From contig CAWKOS010000003.1 of NCBI GenBank assembly GCA_963851295.1, positions 62,001-126,000 on the forward strand: 64,000 nt of DNA. Reading direction: 5' to 3'. The stretch is from JAOPZW01 sp963851295. Lineage in GTDB: Bacteria > Actinomycetota > Thermoleophilia > Solirubrobacterales > Solirubrobacteraceae. The notes beneath the pieces are model-generated. The model worked only from the letters and a program-made list of their open reading frames with translations. It had not been told where the DNA came from and did not search any database. The stretch's first letter is position 1; each line of letters starts with the position of its first letter. The position numbers were made by a program, and so were the translations under genes. Below are positions 37,685 through 46,772 of the stretch, piece after piece.

Positions 37685-38661
37685 GAGAGCCCGACCGTCT
37701 CTTCGATGCCGTACATCAGGTTGAGGTTCTGCACCGCCTGCGACGAGGCGCCCTTCCAGAGGTTGTCGATGGCGGCGAAGACGAACGCCTTCTGCGTGCG
37801 CTCGTCGAAGGTCGCGTGGATGCGGCAGATGTTCGTGTCGCGCACGTCGCGCACGCCGGGGGCGCGGTCGGTGAGCTCGACGAAGGGCTCGCGCCCATAG
37901 GCGCGCTCGAACAGCGCCTCGACGTCGACCGCCTTGTGCAGCGTGCAGTAGCAGGAGACGAGCTCGCCCTGGTCGAGCGGGAGCAGGTGCGGCATGAAGG
38001 TCGCGCGGATCGGCGCGCCGAGGGTCGCGAGCTCCTGGTCGATCTCGGGCATGTGGCGGTGACCGGCGATCCCGTAGGGCTTGACGTTCTCGTCGACGGA
38101 GACGAAGTGCGTCGTCTGCGTGGCGGCGCGGCCGGCGCCCGAGACGCCGGTCTTGGCGTCGATCACCGCGTCGTCGAGCCACGGCGCCAGCGGGGCGAGC
38201 GCGAGCAGCGCCGCGGTCGGGAAGCAGCCTGGGTTGGCGACGATGTCGGCGCCCTCGATCTGCGCGCGGCGCAGCTCGGGCAGCCCGTAGACGGCCTGCC
38301 CGATGAGCTCGGGATGCGGGTGCGGGACGTACCAGTGCTCGTAGACGTCGAGCAGGCGCAGGCGGAAGTCGGCGGAGAGGTCGACGACGCGCACGTCGCG
38401 CTCGCGCAGCGCGGCGACCACGGGGGCGGCGGCGCCGTGCGGGTAGGCGACGATCGCCGCGTCGGCCTGGCCGTGGCGGTCGAGGTCGAGCTCCTCGAGC
38501 AGCAGCTTGACGCGGTGGTGGGGATAGAGGTCGCTCAGGCGCGTGCCGACCTCCGAGCGGCTCGTCACGGCCACGAGGTCGAAGCGCGGGTGGCGCTGCA
38601 GGAGCGCGGCGGCGAGCGCGCCCGTGTAGCCCGAGGCGCCGGCGACGATGACGCTAGGCAC
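37681..38661 (-). CDS. argC: N-acetyl-gamma-glutamyl-phosphate reductase
   Basis: Reduces N-acetylglutamyl phosphate with NADPH. The 326 residues begin with the Rossmann motif VIVAGASGYTGALAAALL. The catalytic Cys is in VANPGCFPTAALLAL (about residues 140-154), and the catalytic His is in GIAGHRHMPEIDQEL. It ends with DNLWKGASSQAVQNLNLMYG, a family hallmark. The GTG at 38661 lies inside the end of pheT (8-base overlap). Type 1 ArgC. Confidence 0.96.
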   Translation of the reverse strand: MPSVIVAGASGYTGALAAALLQRHPRFDLVAVTSRSEVGTRLSDLYPHHRVKLLLEELDLDRHGQADAAIVAYPHGAAAPVVAALRERDVRVVDLSADFRLRLLDVYEHWYVPHPHPELIGQAVYGLPELRRAQIEGADIVANPGCFPTAALLALAPLAPWLDDAVIDAKTGVSGAGRAATQTTHFVSVDENVKPYGIAGHRHMPEIDQELATLGAPIRATFMPHLLPLDQGELVSCYCTLHKAVDVEALFERAYGREPFVELTDRAPGVRDVRDTNICRIHATFDERTQKAFVFAAIDNLWKGASSQAVQNLNLMYGIEETVGLS

Positions 38662-41062
38662 GCAGCTCGCCCCCGAGCCCCTCGCGCAGCGCCTCGACGA
38701 TGCGGTCGCGCAGCGGCGCGACGTTCTCGTCGGTCAGGGTGCGGTCGCTCGCCCGGAAGGCGAGCGCGAGCGCCACCGACTTGCGCCCCTCCCCCACCTG
38801 GGCGCCGCGGTAGAGGTCGAAGACGCGCGCGTCGGCGAGCAGCTCGCCGCCGGCCTCGCGGACGGTGCGCAGGACCGTGGCCGCGGGCACGTCCTCGGCG
38901 AGCGTGACCGAGAGGTCCATGCGCAGGGTCGGGAAGCTCGTGAGGTCGCGGTAGCGCGGCACGGCGTCGGCGTGCTGCAGGACGCGGTCGAGGTCGACCT
39001 CGAAGAGCGCGGCGCCGTGGTCGAGGTCCCACGCGCGCGCGACGAGCGGGTGCAGCTCGCCGATCCAGCCGACGTCCTCGCCGCCGGCGAGCACGCGGGC
39101 GCTGCGCCCGGGGTGCAGGAACGGCTCGGTCGCGGGCTCCACGTCCCAGCGCACGCGCACGGCGTCCAGCGCGGCGACGAGCAGGCCCTTGGCCGTGAAG
39201 AAGCCCGCCCGGGGGGGCTCCGAGGTCCCCCACGTCTGCGGGTGCAGGCGCCCGGCGAGCACGCCGCCGAGGGCGCGGTGCTCGTGCGGGAGCTTCTCGC
39301 CCTCGTCGAGGTAGACGGTGCCGGCCTCGAAGAGCGCGAGGTCGGGGCGCCCGCGGGCCGTGTTGTGGCGCGCGGCGTCGAGCAGCGACCCGGCGAGCGT
39401 GGTGCGCAGGACGGAGTGATCCTCGCTCATCGGGTTCTCGAGCACGACGAAGCGCCGGCGCGGGTCGTCGGGGGCCAGGCGCAGGCGGTCGGCGAGGCCG
39501 GGCTCGGTGAAGCTCCAGCCGACCGTCTCGTACATGCCGCGCCCGACGAGGGCGTCGACGGCGCGGCGGCGCAGGCGCTGGGCGGTGCTCAGGCGCCCGG
39601 CGCTGCCGCGGCGCGCGGGCAGCGTGGCCGGGAGCTGCTCGAGGCCGTCGATGCGCGCGACCTCCTCGACGAGGTCGGCCTCGCGGGTCACGTCGTTGCG
39701 GCGGAAGGCGGGGACGAGGACGTCGAGGCCGCCGGGCGCCTCCTGGACCTCGAACTGCAGCGCGCGCAGGATCTCGGCCTGGCGCGGGCGCGGGATCGCG
39801 CGGCCCAGCAGCTCCGCGACGCGGTGCTCGCGCAGGCGGACGGTGATCGGCGGCGGGCCTTCGCCGCCGACGTCGATCGTCCCTGCGACCAGGCGCGCGC
39901 CCGTGAGCTCGAGCATCAGGCGGGTGGCGACGATCTGCGCCTCCATCGCCTGCTCGGGCGCGAGGCCCTTCTCGAAGCGCCCGCTGGCCTCGCTGCGCAG
40001 GCCGAGCAGCTGCGAGGTGCGGTGGATGTTGGGGCCGTCCCAGTTGGCCGCCTCGATGAGGACGCGCGTCGTGTCCTCCTGGACCTCGGAGCGCTCGCCG
40101 CCCATGACGCCGGCGATCGAGGTCGGCCCGTCGGCGTCGTCGATGACGAGCATCTGGGAGTCGAGCGTGCGGACCTGTCCGTCGAGGGTGGTGACCCGCT
40201 CGCCGTCGCGGGCGCGGCGCACGACGAGCCTCCCGCCGGCCACGCGGTCGAGGTCGAAGGCGTGGATCGGGCTGCCGACGAGCAGCATCACGTAGTTGGT
40301 GATGTCGACGACGTTGTTGATGGGGCGCTGGCCGGCGGCCATCAGCCGCGCCTTCAGCCACGGCGGCGACGGGCCGAGGGTGACCTCCTCGAAGGCGCGC
40401 GCCGTGAAGCGCGGGCACAGGTCGGAGGCCTCGACGACGACTTCGGCGCCCTCGACGTCTCCCGCGCTGCCGAGATCCTCCGCCCATGGCGGCGGGGCCA
40501 GCGGCGCGCCGGTCGCGGCGTGGACCTCGCGCGCGACGCCGTAGATGCCGAGGCAGTCGGGCCGGTTGGGCGTGACCTCGAGCTCGAGGACCTCGGTGGC
40601 GATCGGCAGGACGTCGCGCAGCGGCGCGCCGGGTCGCAGGTCGCCGTCGAGGACCATGATCCCCGCGTGCTCGGTGCCGATCGCCAGCTCGTCCTCGGCG
40701 AGGATCATCCCGTTGGACTCCACGCCGCGCAGCTTGGCCACGCCGAGCTTCGTCCCGTCGGGCATGACGGCGCCGGGGCGCGCGACGGCGACGGTCTGGC
40801 CCGCGGCGACGTTGGGCGCCCCGCACACGATCTGCTGCGGGCCGTCGTCGCCGACGTCGACCAGGCACACGCTGAGGCGGTCGGCGTCGGGGTGCCTTGC
40901 GGCCTCGACGACCTTGCCGATCACGAAGCGCTCGAGCGCGTCGACGCCGTGGCGATGGACGGCCTCGACCTTCGTGCCCGTCATGGTCAGGCGCTCTTCG
41001 AGCTGCTTGGTGGGCAGCCCGGCGTCGCAGTACTGCTCGAGCCATTCGAGCGGCACCCTCAT
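38654..41062 (-). CDS. pheT: Phenylalanine--tRNA ligase beta subunit
   Basis: Structural, editing and tRNA-binding subunit of the heterotetrameric Phe-tRNA synthetase, 802 residues as expected. The first residues are MRVPLEWLEQY. A tRNA-binding OB domain is at about 40-150, then the B3/B4 editing domain (VTPNRPDCLG, INNVVDITNYVM, HAFD), the B5 domain and the catalytic-like module. The C-terminal anticodon-binding (FDX-ACB) domain begins near TSFPTLRMDLSVTL. The ATG overlaps the pheS stop (ATGA), giving balanced subunit production. Confidence 0.97.
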   Translation of the reverse strand: MRVPLEWLEQYCDAGLPTKQLEERLTMTGTKVEAVHRHGVDALERFVIGKVVEAARHPDADRLSVCLVDVGDDGPQQIVCGAPNVAAGQTVAVARPGAVMPDGTKLGVAKLRGVESNGMILAEDELAIGTEHAGIMVLDGDLRPGAPLRDVLPIATEVLELEVTPNRPDCLGIYGVAREVHAATGAPLAPPPWAEDLGSAGDVEGAEVVVEASDLCPRFTARAFEEVTLGPSPPWLKARLMAAGQRPINNVVDITNYVMLLVGSPIHAFDLDRVAGGRLVVRRARDGERVTTLDGQVRTLDSQMLVIDDADGPTSIAGVMGGERSEVQEDTTRVLIEAANWDGPNIHRTSQLLGLRSEASGRFEKGLAPEQAMEAQIVATRLMLELTGARLVAGTIDVGGEGPPPITVRLREHRVAELLGRAIPRPRQAEILRALQFEVQEAPGGLDVLVPAFRRNDVTREADLVEEVARIDGLEQLPATLPARRGSAGRLSTAQRLRRRAVDALVGRGMYETVGWSFTEPGLADRLRLAPDDPRRRFVVLENPMSEDHSVLRTTLAGSLLDAARHNTARGRPDLALFEAGTVYLDEGEKLPHEHRALGGVLAGRLHPQTWGTSEPPRAGFFTAKGLLVAALDAVRVRWDVEPATEPFLHPGRSARVLAGGEDVGWIGELHPLVARAWDLDHGAALFEVDLDRVLQHADAVPRYRDLTSFPTLRMDLSVTLAEDVPAATVLRTVREAGGELLADARVFDLYRGAQVGEGRKSVALALAFRASDRTLTDENVAPLRDRIVEALREGLGGELRA

Positions 41063-42111
41063 CCGAACTGCTCCAGGAAGCGCAGGTCGTTGTCGTAGTA
41101 CATGCGCAGGTCGCCGATGCCGTGCTTGAGCATCGCGACGCGCTCGATCCCCAGGCCCCACGCGAAGCCCTGGACCTTCTCGGGGTCGTAGCGGTCGTCG
41201 TCGACGTAGGAGTAGACGTTGGGGTCGACCTCGCCGGCGCCGAGGATCTCCAGCCAGCCCTCGCCCCGGCAGATGTGGCAGCGGGCCCCGTCGGGCAGCC
41301 AGCCGGTGCCGTTGCAGTTGAAGCACGAGACGTCGACCTCGACCGAGGGCTCGGTGAAGGGGAAGAAGTGCGGGCGCAGCCTGACGTCGCGCTCCTCGCC
41401 GAAGACGGCGCGCGCGAAGGCCAGCAGCGTGCCCTTGAGGTCGGCGAGCGTGATGTCCTCGTCGACGGCCAGGCCCTCGACCTGGTGGAACATCGGGGTG
41501 TGCGTGGCGTCGTTGTCGCGGCGGTAGGTGCGCCCGGGGATGACGACGTAGAGCGGCGGCGGGTGGGCCTCCATCGCGCGGATCTGCATCGGCGAGGTGT
41601 GGGTGCGCAGCACCACGTCGTCGGCGACGTAGAAAGTGTCGCTGCGGTCGCGCGCCGGGTGCGTGGCGCTGTGGTTGAGCGCGTCGAAGTTGTAGTGGAC
41701 GGTCTCGACCTCGGGGCCCTCGACGACGGTGAAGCCCAGGCCGACGAAGACGTCCTCGAGCTCGCGCCAGGTCGCGGTGAGGACGTGCAGGCGCCCGACG
41801 GGCTGGGGCGGCTCGCCGGGGAGGGTGACGTCGACGCGGTCGGCGGCCAGGCGGGCGTCGAGCTCGCCGGCCTCGAGCTCGCCGGTGCGCTGCTCGATGA
41901 GCTGCTCGAGCGCCTGGCGCGCCTGGTTGGCGGCGCGGCCGACGGTCCCGCGCTGCTCGGGCGGCAGCTCGGCGACGCCGCGCAGGAGGTTGGGGAGCTC
42001 GGCCTTGCGACCGAGGTAGCGGACGCGGAGGTCCTCGAGCGTCGCCGTCGAGTCGGCGCCCGCGATCGCCGATTCGGCCTCGGCCCTGAGCTCGTCGATG
42101 CGCTCGATCAT
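41059..42111 (-). CDS. pheS: Phenylalanine--tRNA ligase alpha subunit
   Basis: Catalytic subunit charging tRNA-Phe, 350 residues. An N-terminal coiled coil (about residues 1-85) precedes the class II catalytic core, with motif 2 in YRRDNDATHTPMFHQVEGLAVDE and motif 3 in FAWGLGIERVAMLKHGI. Between them is a Cys4 element, SCFNCNGTGW...CHICRGEGWLE, as in many bacterial PheS. The ATG overlaps the stop of the RNA methyltransferase gene (ATGA). Confidence 0.97.
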   Translation of the reverse strand: MIERIDELRAEAESAIAGADSTATLEDLRVRYLGRKAELPNLLRGVAELPPEQRGTVGRAANQARQALEQLIEQRTGELEAGELDARLAADRVDVTLPGEPPQPVGRLHVLTATWRELEDVFVGLGFTVVEGPEVETVHYNFDALNHSATHPARDRSDTFYVADDVVLRTHTSPMQIRAMEAHPPPLYVVIPGRTYRRDNDATHTPMFHQVEGLAVDEDITLADLKGTLLAFARAVFGEERDVRLRPHFFPFTEPSVEVDVSCFNCNGTGWLPDGARCHICRGEGWLEILGAGEVDPNVYSYVDDDRYDPEKVQGFAWGLGIERVAMLKHGIGDLRMYYDNDLRFLEQFG

Positions 42112-42773
42112 CGGGGCGCCACCCTAGTCCACTCGTAGAGGCCGACTGTTGCCGCCATGGCGGCGTTGAGCGAGTCGCCGGCGATGGCGATGCGCCTCAC
42201 CGCGTCGCACGCCTCGACGACCTCGTCGGGAAGGCCGGCGCGCTCCGCGCCGACCACCAGGGTCCCCGCTCCGGGCCCGTGCAGCTCCTCGCCGCCGCCC
42301 GCCACCAGCGCGACGCGCGGCGCGGGCAGCTGCGCGACGCTCGCGACCCGCGCGACGGGCACCGAGAAGATCGCCCCCATCGAGGCGCGCACCGCCTTGG
42401 GGCCGAACGGGTCGGCGGTGTCGGGCCCGATCGCGACGCAGCTCGCACCGAAGGCGGCGGCGCTGCGCAGGACGGTGCCGACGTTGCCGGGGTCGTGGAC
42501 GCCCCAGAGCGCGACGCACAGGGGGCCGGGCGCCGCGCTCGCCCAGCGCTGCTCGTAGACGGCGAGCGCACGGGTGCCCGAGCCGAGGGCCGAGACGCCG
42601 TCGAGCAGGTCGGCCTCGACGTCGACGTCGGCGCGCAGCTCGTAGACGGGCGGCCAGGCCGCCTGCGCGGCGGCCGCGAGCAGGTCCTCGCCCTCGGCCA
42701 CGAAGCGCCCCTCGCGGCGGCGCTGGAGCCGGCGGACCTCCTTGAGCTTGTCGTTGTGCGGGCTGGTGATCAC
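42108..42773 (-). CDS. SpoU/TrmH-family RNA 2'-O-methyltransferase
   Basis: A SAM-dependent knotted (SPOUT) methyltransferase of 221 residues. A small N-terminal substrate-binding domain (SPHNDKLKEVRRLQRRREGRF) is followed by the trefoil-knot motifs: motif 1 GVHDPGNVGTVLRSAAAFG (about residues 110-128), motif 2 LVVGAERAGLPDE and motif 3 IAIAGDSLNAAMAATVGLYE. In actinobacteria the gene at this place (between rplT and pheS) is often called tsnR, but the target rRNA or tRNA is unproven. It starts with GTG, 18 bases after the rplT terminator, so reading through or a hidden promoter is needed. Confidence 0.9.
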   Translation of the reverse strand: MITSPHNDKLKEVRRLQRRREGRFVAEGEDLLAAAAQAAWPPVYELRADVDVEADLLDGVSALGSGTRALAVYEQRWASAAPGPLCVALWGVHDPGNVGTVLRSAAAFGASCVAIGPDTADPFGPKAVRASMGAIFSVPVARVASVAQLPAPRVALVAGGGEELHGPGAGTLVVGAERAGLPDEVVEACDAVRRIAIAGDSLNAAMAATVGLYEWTRVAPR

Positions 42774-42791
42774 GGTGGGCGTCGGTTAACG

Positions 42792-42825
42792 AAAAAGGGC
42801 GCCGATCCTGATGGATTCGGCGCCC
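42792..42825 (-). terminator. Rho-independent terminator of rpmI-rplT
   Basis: On the minus strand GGGCGCCGA and TCGGCGCCC form a perfect 9-bp stem with an 11-base loop (arms 42817-42825 and 42797-42805). It is directly followed by TTTTT (42796-42792) and lies about 28 bases after the rplT stop. This is the clearest intrinsic terminator in the window. It sits before the methyltransferase-pheST-arg chain, so that chain depends on readthrough or a separate promoter. Confidence 0.9.
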
Positions 42826-42852
42826 GGGAGGGTTGCTGCGTCGGCTGCTGGA

Positions 42853-43212
42853 TCAGGCGGCCGACGCCTCGCGGGCGGCATCGGCAAATCGGCGGAAGGT
42901 CTCGGGGTCGCGGACGGCGATGTCGGCCAGCACCTTGCGGTCCAGCTCGATGCCGGCCAGCTTGAGGCCGTGGATGAAGGTGCCGTAGTTCATGCCGTTC
43001 TGGCGGGCGGCCGCGTTGATGCGCGTGATCCACAGGCGGCGGAAGTCGCGCTTGCGATTGCGGCGGTCGCGGTAGGCGTAGGAGTCGGCCTTCATGACCG
43101 CTTCCTTGGCGCGCTTGTAGTTGGAGTGCGCCTCGCCCCGGAAGCCCTTGGCCCGCTCGAGCGTCGCCCGGCGCTTCTTGCGCGCGTTGACCGAACGCTT
43201 GACGCGGGTCAC
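42853..43212 (-). CDS. rplT: 50S ribosomal protein L20
   Basis: A 23S-rRNA-binding protein of the large subunit, essential early in assembly. The 119 residues match the family along the whole length: TRVKRSVNARKKRR, AKGFRGEAHSNYKRAKEAV, YRDRRNRKRDFRRLWITRINAAAR and GMNYGTFIHGLKLAGIELDRKVLADIA. The GTG at 43212 overlaps the rpmI stop (GTGA). A strong terminator follows. In many bacteria L20 represses its own operon. Confidence 0.98.
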   Translation of the reverse strand: MTRVKRSVNARKKRRATLERAKGFRGEAHSNYKRAKEAVMKADSYAYRDRRNRKRDFRRLWITRINAAARQNGMNYGTFIHGLKLAGIELDRKVLADIAVRDPETFRRFADAAREASAA

Positions 43213-43409
43213 TTGCCCGCCCCCAGCAGCTTCTTGACCCGCGGCGTGTCGTGCGGCGAGATCACGCGCGGCTTGCCGAACGCGCGCTTGCGCTTGGGCG
43301 ACTTCTTCTCGAGGATGTGGCTCGAGTTCGCGTGACGGCCGCGGACCTTGCCCTTGGCGGTCAGCTTGAAGCGCTTCTTCGCGCCCGAATGGGTCTTCAT
43401 CTTCGGCAT
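43209..43409 (-). CDS. rpmI: 50S ribosomal protein L35
   Basis: A small basic ribosomal protein of 66 residues: MPKMKTHSGAKKRFKLTAKG, RGRHANSSHILEKKSPKRKR and a shorter C-terminus ending KKLLGAGK. It is coupled to rplT by a four-base overlap. infC, which normally precedes it directly, is more than 6 kb away here, so rpmI-rplT must have their own promoter; TATCCT lies 12 bases before the ATG. Confidence 0.97.
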   Translation of the reverse strand: MPKMKTHSGAKKRFKLTAKGKVRGRHANSSHILEKKSPKRKRAFGKPRVISPHDTPRVKKLLGAGK

Positions 43410-43421
43410 GGCGGACGGCGG

Positions 43422-43427
43422 AGGATA
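43422..43427 (-). promoter_or_regulatory. TATCCT -10 candidate for rpmI-rplT
   Basis: TATCCT on the minus strand ends 12 bases before the rpmI ATG, which would give a leader of about 5 bases. The same hexamer stands ten bases before the dnaE start. The 190-base gap upstream of rpmI (43410-43598) otherwise shows only GC-rich inverted repeats and no gene. Confidence 0.4.
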
Positions 43428-43598
43428 GCGAAGGATCGCGCGGCGGCGCCGTCGGGCCGCGGCGGCGGCCGCCACGCGCCCGCACAGGCGCGTGGGTCCG
43501 CGCCGCCGGGCAGTGCGTCTCCGCTTCGCGTCGGCGGTCGCGAAAGCTCACCGAGGGAGGAAGACCGCTCCGGCACGCCCCGCGGCGCGCGCCGCCGC

Positions 43599-44309
43599 TC
43601 AGGCTCCGAGCTCTTCGCGCAGCGCGTCGAGCGTGGCGCGGAGGGCTGCGAGGTCGGCGCGCAGCGCGGCGACCTCGTCCTCGAGGCGGTCGACGCGTGG
43701 GTCGGGCTCGGGGGCAGCGGGCGCGGCGGCGGGCGGCGCGGGCGCGGTGGGCGGTGGCGGAGCGGGCGCGGTGGGCGCCGCGGGCGCGAACGAGGGGGCG
43801 GCGGGCGCGGGCGCGTCCTCCTCGGCGTCCTCCCCCAGCAGCTGCGCGTAGCGCTCCTCCTTCTGCCCCGGCCGGCGCCCCAACCGCGCCGCGAGCTCGC
43901 GCCCGATCAGGCGCTCCAGCGCGTCGAGCACGGCGGCCAGGTCCGCGAGCGGGTGCAGGCGCTCCGTGCGCTGCTTGAGCTCGCCGGGCGTCTGCGGGCC
44001 GCGGAGCATGAGGACGCACAGGACCGCGAGCTCGTCCTCGGGCAGGCCGAGGGCCTCGTCGAGCAGGTGGCGGTACTTCGGCGCGCGGCTGCCCGCGCCG
44101 CTGGCCAGGCGCGCCCAGCGCCGGCGCGACAGCCGGTGCAGGGCGTCGCGGATGGTCGCCTCGTCGTACTCGGTGACCGGGTCGCGGTTGGTGGACTGGT
44201 TGCACGCCAGCCGTAGCGCGTTGAGGCTGAGCGGATAGGCGTCGGGCGTCGTGCGCTGCTTCTCGAGCAGGCACCCGAGGACACGGATCTCCGGCGCGCT
44301 GAGGTCCAC
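43599..44309 (-). CDS. YceH/DUF480 family protein with C-terminal coiled coil
   Basis: A 236-residue protein. Residues about 1-165 are the UPF0502 (YceH) double winged-helix region: LSAPEIRVLGCLLEKQRTTPDAYPLSLNALRLACNQ, TNRDPV, and VLMLRGPQTPGELKQRTERLHPLAD. The function of the family is unknown. A Pro/Ala-rich linker (about 168-205) and a short coiled coil (VDRLEDEVAALRADLAALRATLDALREEL) are added, suggesting dimerisation. The GTG at 44309 follows TACGCT by eight bases, divergent from the aminopeptidase gene whose ATG is 26 bases away. Confidence 0.88.
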   Translation of the reverse strand: MDLSAPEIRVLGCLLEKQRTTPDAYPLSLNALRLACNQSTNRDPVTEYDEATIRDALHRLSRRRWARLASGAGSRAPKYRHLLDEALGLPEDELAVLCVLMLRGPQTPGELKQRTERLHPLADLAAVLDALERLIGRELAARLGRRPGQKEERYAQLLGEDAEEDAPAPAAPSFAPAAPTAPAPPPPTAPAPPAAAPAAPEPDPRVDRLEDEVAALRADLAALRATLDALREELGA

Positions 44310-44335
44310 GGTCGGGCAGCGTAGAGAATCCACGG

Positions 44336-45571
44336 ATGGCTCCAACCTTCGCCACGAACGGCCTGGTGCTGACCGAGCACGAGATCGAGGTCCCCCTGGA
44401 CCACGCCGAGCCCGGCGGCGAGCAGATCGCGCTCTTCGCGCGCGAGGTGGCCGACCCCGACGGGCGCGACCGGCCGTTGCTCGTCTTCCTGCAGGGCGGC
44501 CCCGGCTTCGAGGCCCCACGCCCCACGCGCCACCCGACGAGCCCGGGATGGCTCGACCGCGCGCTGCGCGACTACCGCGTCCTCATGCTCGACCAGCGCG
44601 GGACCGGGCGCTCGTCGCCGGTCGGCGCGCTCCCGGGGCTCGTCGCGGTGCAGCAGGCGCGGCGCCTGACGCACTTCCGCGCCGACGCGATCGTCCGCGA
44701 CGCCGAGCTCCTGCGCCAGGCCCTCGAGGTCGACCGCTGGAGCGTCCTGGGCCAGAGCTTCGGCGGCCTGTGCGTCATGACCTACCTCTCGCTGGCGCCC
44801 GAGGGGCTGCGCGAGGCCTTCGTCACCGGCGGCCTCGCCGTGCTCGGCCCGCGCATCGACGACGTCTACGAGGCCACCTACGCCCGCGCCCTGGACCGCA
44901 GCCGCCGCTACTACGCGCGCTACCCCGGCGACCGCGAGCGCGTGCGCGCCCTGCACGCGCGGCTCCAGGCGGACGAGCTGCTCCTGCCCGGCGGCGACCG
45001 CCTGACCTCCCGGCGCCTGCGCACCCTCGGCGACCTGCTGGGCATGAGCGACGGCGCCGAGCAGCTGCACTACCTGCTCGAGCTCGACCCCGACTCGCCC
45101 GCCTTCGGCCACGACGTCGAGGGCGCGCTCGGCTTCCCCCGCAACCCCCTCTACGCGGTCCTCCACGAGGCCTGCTGGGCTGACGGCGGCACCACGCGCT
45201 GGGCCGCGCAGCGACTGCTGCCCGAGGCCTACCACGACGAGCCCGAGCTCTTCACGGGAGAGCACGTCTTCCCGTGGATGTTCGAGGACTACGGCGCGCT
45301 GGCGCCGCTGCGCGACGCCGCGCACCTGCTCGCCGAGCACGAGTGGCCGCGGCTCTACGACCCCGATCGCCTGGCCGCCAACGAGGTCCCGGTCGCGGCG
45401 GCGATCTACGCCGGCGACATGTACGTCGAGCGCGCCTTCTCCGAGGAGACCGCCGCGCACATCGCCGGCACCCGCGCCTGGCTGACCAACGAGTACGAGC
45501 ACAACGGCCTGCGCGCCGACGGCGACCGCGTCCTCGGGCGCCTCATCGACCTGGCCCGTGGACGCGCCTGA
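44336..45571 (+). CDS. Prolyl aminopeptidase-like S33 peptidase
   Basis: A 411-residue alpha/beta hydrolase of peptidase family S33 (the larger, Xaa-Pro-releasing type). Landmarks are FLQGGPGFEAPRPT, MLDQRGTGRS (about residues 82-91), the nucleophile in LGQSFGGLCVMTYLS, the GDMYVE acid segment, and the His in NEYEHNGLRADG. It releases N-terminal proline from peptides in the cytoplasm. The ATG follows a TAGAGAAT stretch by six bases, without a ribosome site, so it may be leaderless. Confidence 0.9.
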   Translation: MAPTFATNGLVLTEHEIEVPLDHAEPGGEQIALFAREVADPDGRDRPLLVFLQGGPGFEAPRPTRHPTSPGWLDRALRDYRVLMLDQRGTGRSSPVGALPGLVAVQQARRLTHFRADAIVRDAELLRQALEVDRWSVLGQSFGGLCVMTYLSLAPEGLREAFVTGGLAVLGPRIDDVYEATYARALDRSRRYYARYPGDRERVRALHARLQADELLLPGGDRLTSRRLRTLGDLLGMSDGAEQLHYLLELDPDSPAFGHDVEGALGFPRNPLYAVLHEACWADGGTTRWAAQRLLPEAYHDEPELFTGEHVFPWMFEDYGALAPLRDAAHLLAEHEWPRLYDPDRLAANEVPVAAAIYAGDMYVERAFSEETAAHIAGTRAWLTNEYEHNGLRADGDRVLGRLIDLARGRA

Positions 45572-45583
45572 GACCATCCCGCT

Positions 45584-46768
45584 GTGAGCGCGAGCACCGC
45601 CAGACCGAGCCGTCTGACGGCCGTGCTCCGCGGCGACGAGGAGCAGGTCACCCCGCTCGAGCTCTTCTTCGACCTCGTCTTCGTCCTGGCCATCACGCAG
45701 TGCACGGCGCTGATGTCCCACGAGCCGACGTGGGAGGGCCTGGCGAAGGGGCTGCTCGTCCTCGGCGTCCTGTGGTGGTCGTGGGTGGGCTACTCGTGGC
45801 TGACGAGCGTCGTCGACCCCGAGGAGGGCGCCGTCCGGCTGACGATCTTCGCGGCGATGGCGGCCCTGCTCGTCGCGGCGCTGTGCGTCCCGGGCGCCTT
45901 CGGCAGCGAGGCCGGGCTCTTCGCGGGCGCCTACCTGGTGGTGCTCACGGCCCACATCGGTCTCTTCGTCCTGGCCAGCCGCGACGATCCCGGCCTGCGT
46001 CACTCGGTCGTCGGCCTGGCGATCAGCTTGGCGATCAGCACCGGCCTGCTCGTCGCCGCCTCCTTCACGAACGGCCTCGTGCAGGGCGCGCTCTGGGCGC
46101 TCGTCATCGCCGTCGACATGGGCGGCCCGCTGATCATCGAGTCCGAGGGCTGGCGCCTGGCCCCCCACCACTTCGCCGAGCGCCACGGCCTCATCGTCCT
46201 CATCGCGCTGGGCGAGTCGATCGTCGCCATCGGCGTCGGGGCCCACGCCGGCATCGACGCCGGCGTGGTCGTCGCGGCGGTCGTCGGCACCGCGATCAGC
46301 GCCGCGCTCTTCTGGCTGTACTTCGACGTCGTCGCCCTCGTCGCCGCCCGCCGCCTCGAGCACGCGGCCCCGGGGCGCGAACGCAACGAGATCGCCCGCG
46401 ACTCCTTCTCCTACCTGCACTTCCCGATGGTCGCGGGGATCGTCCTCGTCGCGCTCGGGGTCAAGAAGACGCTGGCGCACGTCGGCGACGAGCTCGAGCT
46501 CGTCCCCGCCGCCGCGCTGCTCGGGGGCGCGGCGATCTACCTGCTCGCCCACGTGGCCTTCCGGTGGCGCAACGTGCATCGCTTCAGCAGCCAGCGGCTC
46601 ATCGCGGCGATCGTGTGTGTCGCGCTCATCCCCGTCGCCATCGAGGTGCCGGCCCTCGTGGCCCTGACGATGCTCGCGGCCCTGCTGATCGTCCTCGTGG
46701 CGTACGAGCGCGTGCACTTCGCCGAGCTGCGCGCCCGGCTGCGCTCGCACGCGGCGCCCGCGGGGTGA
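45584..46768 (+). CDS. Low temperature requirement protein A (LtrA) family membrane protein
   Basis: A 394-residue protein with about ten to eleven membrane helices. The N-terminal signature VTPLELFFDLVFVLAITQ (about residues 22-40) is the LtrA hallmark, followed by WWSWVGYSW and, mid-way, ERHGLIVLIALGESIVAIG. LtrA was named from low-temperature growth in Listeria, but its biochemical role is not established. The GTG starts 12 bases after the aminopeptidase gene, suggesting one transcript. The 3' end meets the convergent PHP gene with four bases between. Confidence 0.85.
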   Translation: MSASTARPSRLTAVLRGDEEQVTPLELFFDLVFVLAITQCTALMSHEPTWEGLAKGLLVLGVLWWSWVGYSWLTSVVDPEEGAVRLTIFAAMAALLVAALCVPGAFGSEAGLFAGAYLVVLTAHIGLFVLASRDDPGLRHSVVGLAISLAISTGLLVAASFTNGLVQGALWALVIAVDMGGPLIIESEGWRLAPHHFAERHGLIVLIALGESIVAIGVGAHAGIDAGVVVAAVVGTAISAALFWLYFDVVALVAARRLEHAAPGRERNEIARDSFSYLHFPMVAGIVLVALGVKKTLAHVGDELELVPAAALLGGAAIYLLAHVAFRWRNVHRFSSQRLIAAIVCVALIPVAIEVPALVALTMLAALLIVLVAYERVHFAELRARLRSHAAPAG

Positions 46769-46772
46769 GCGC

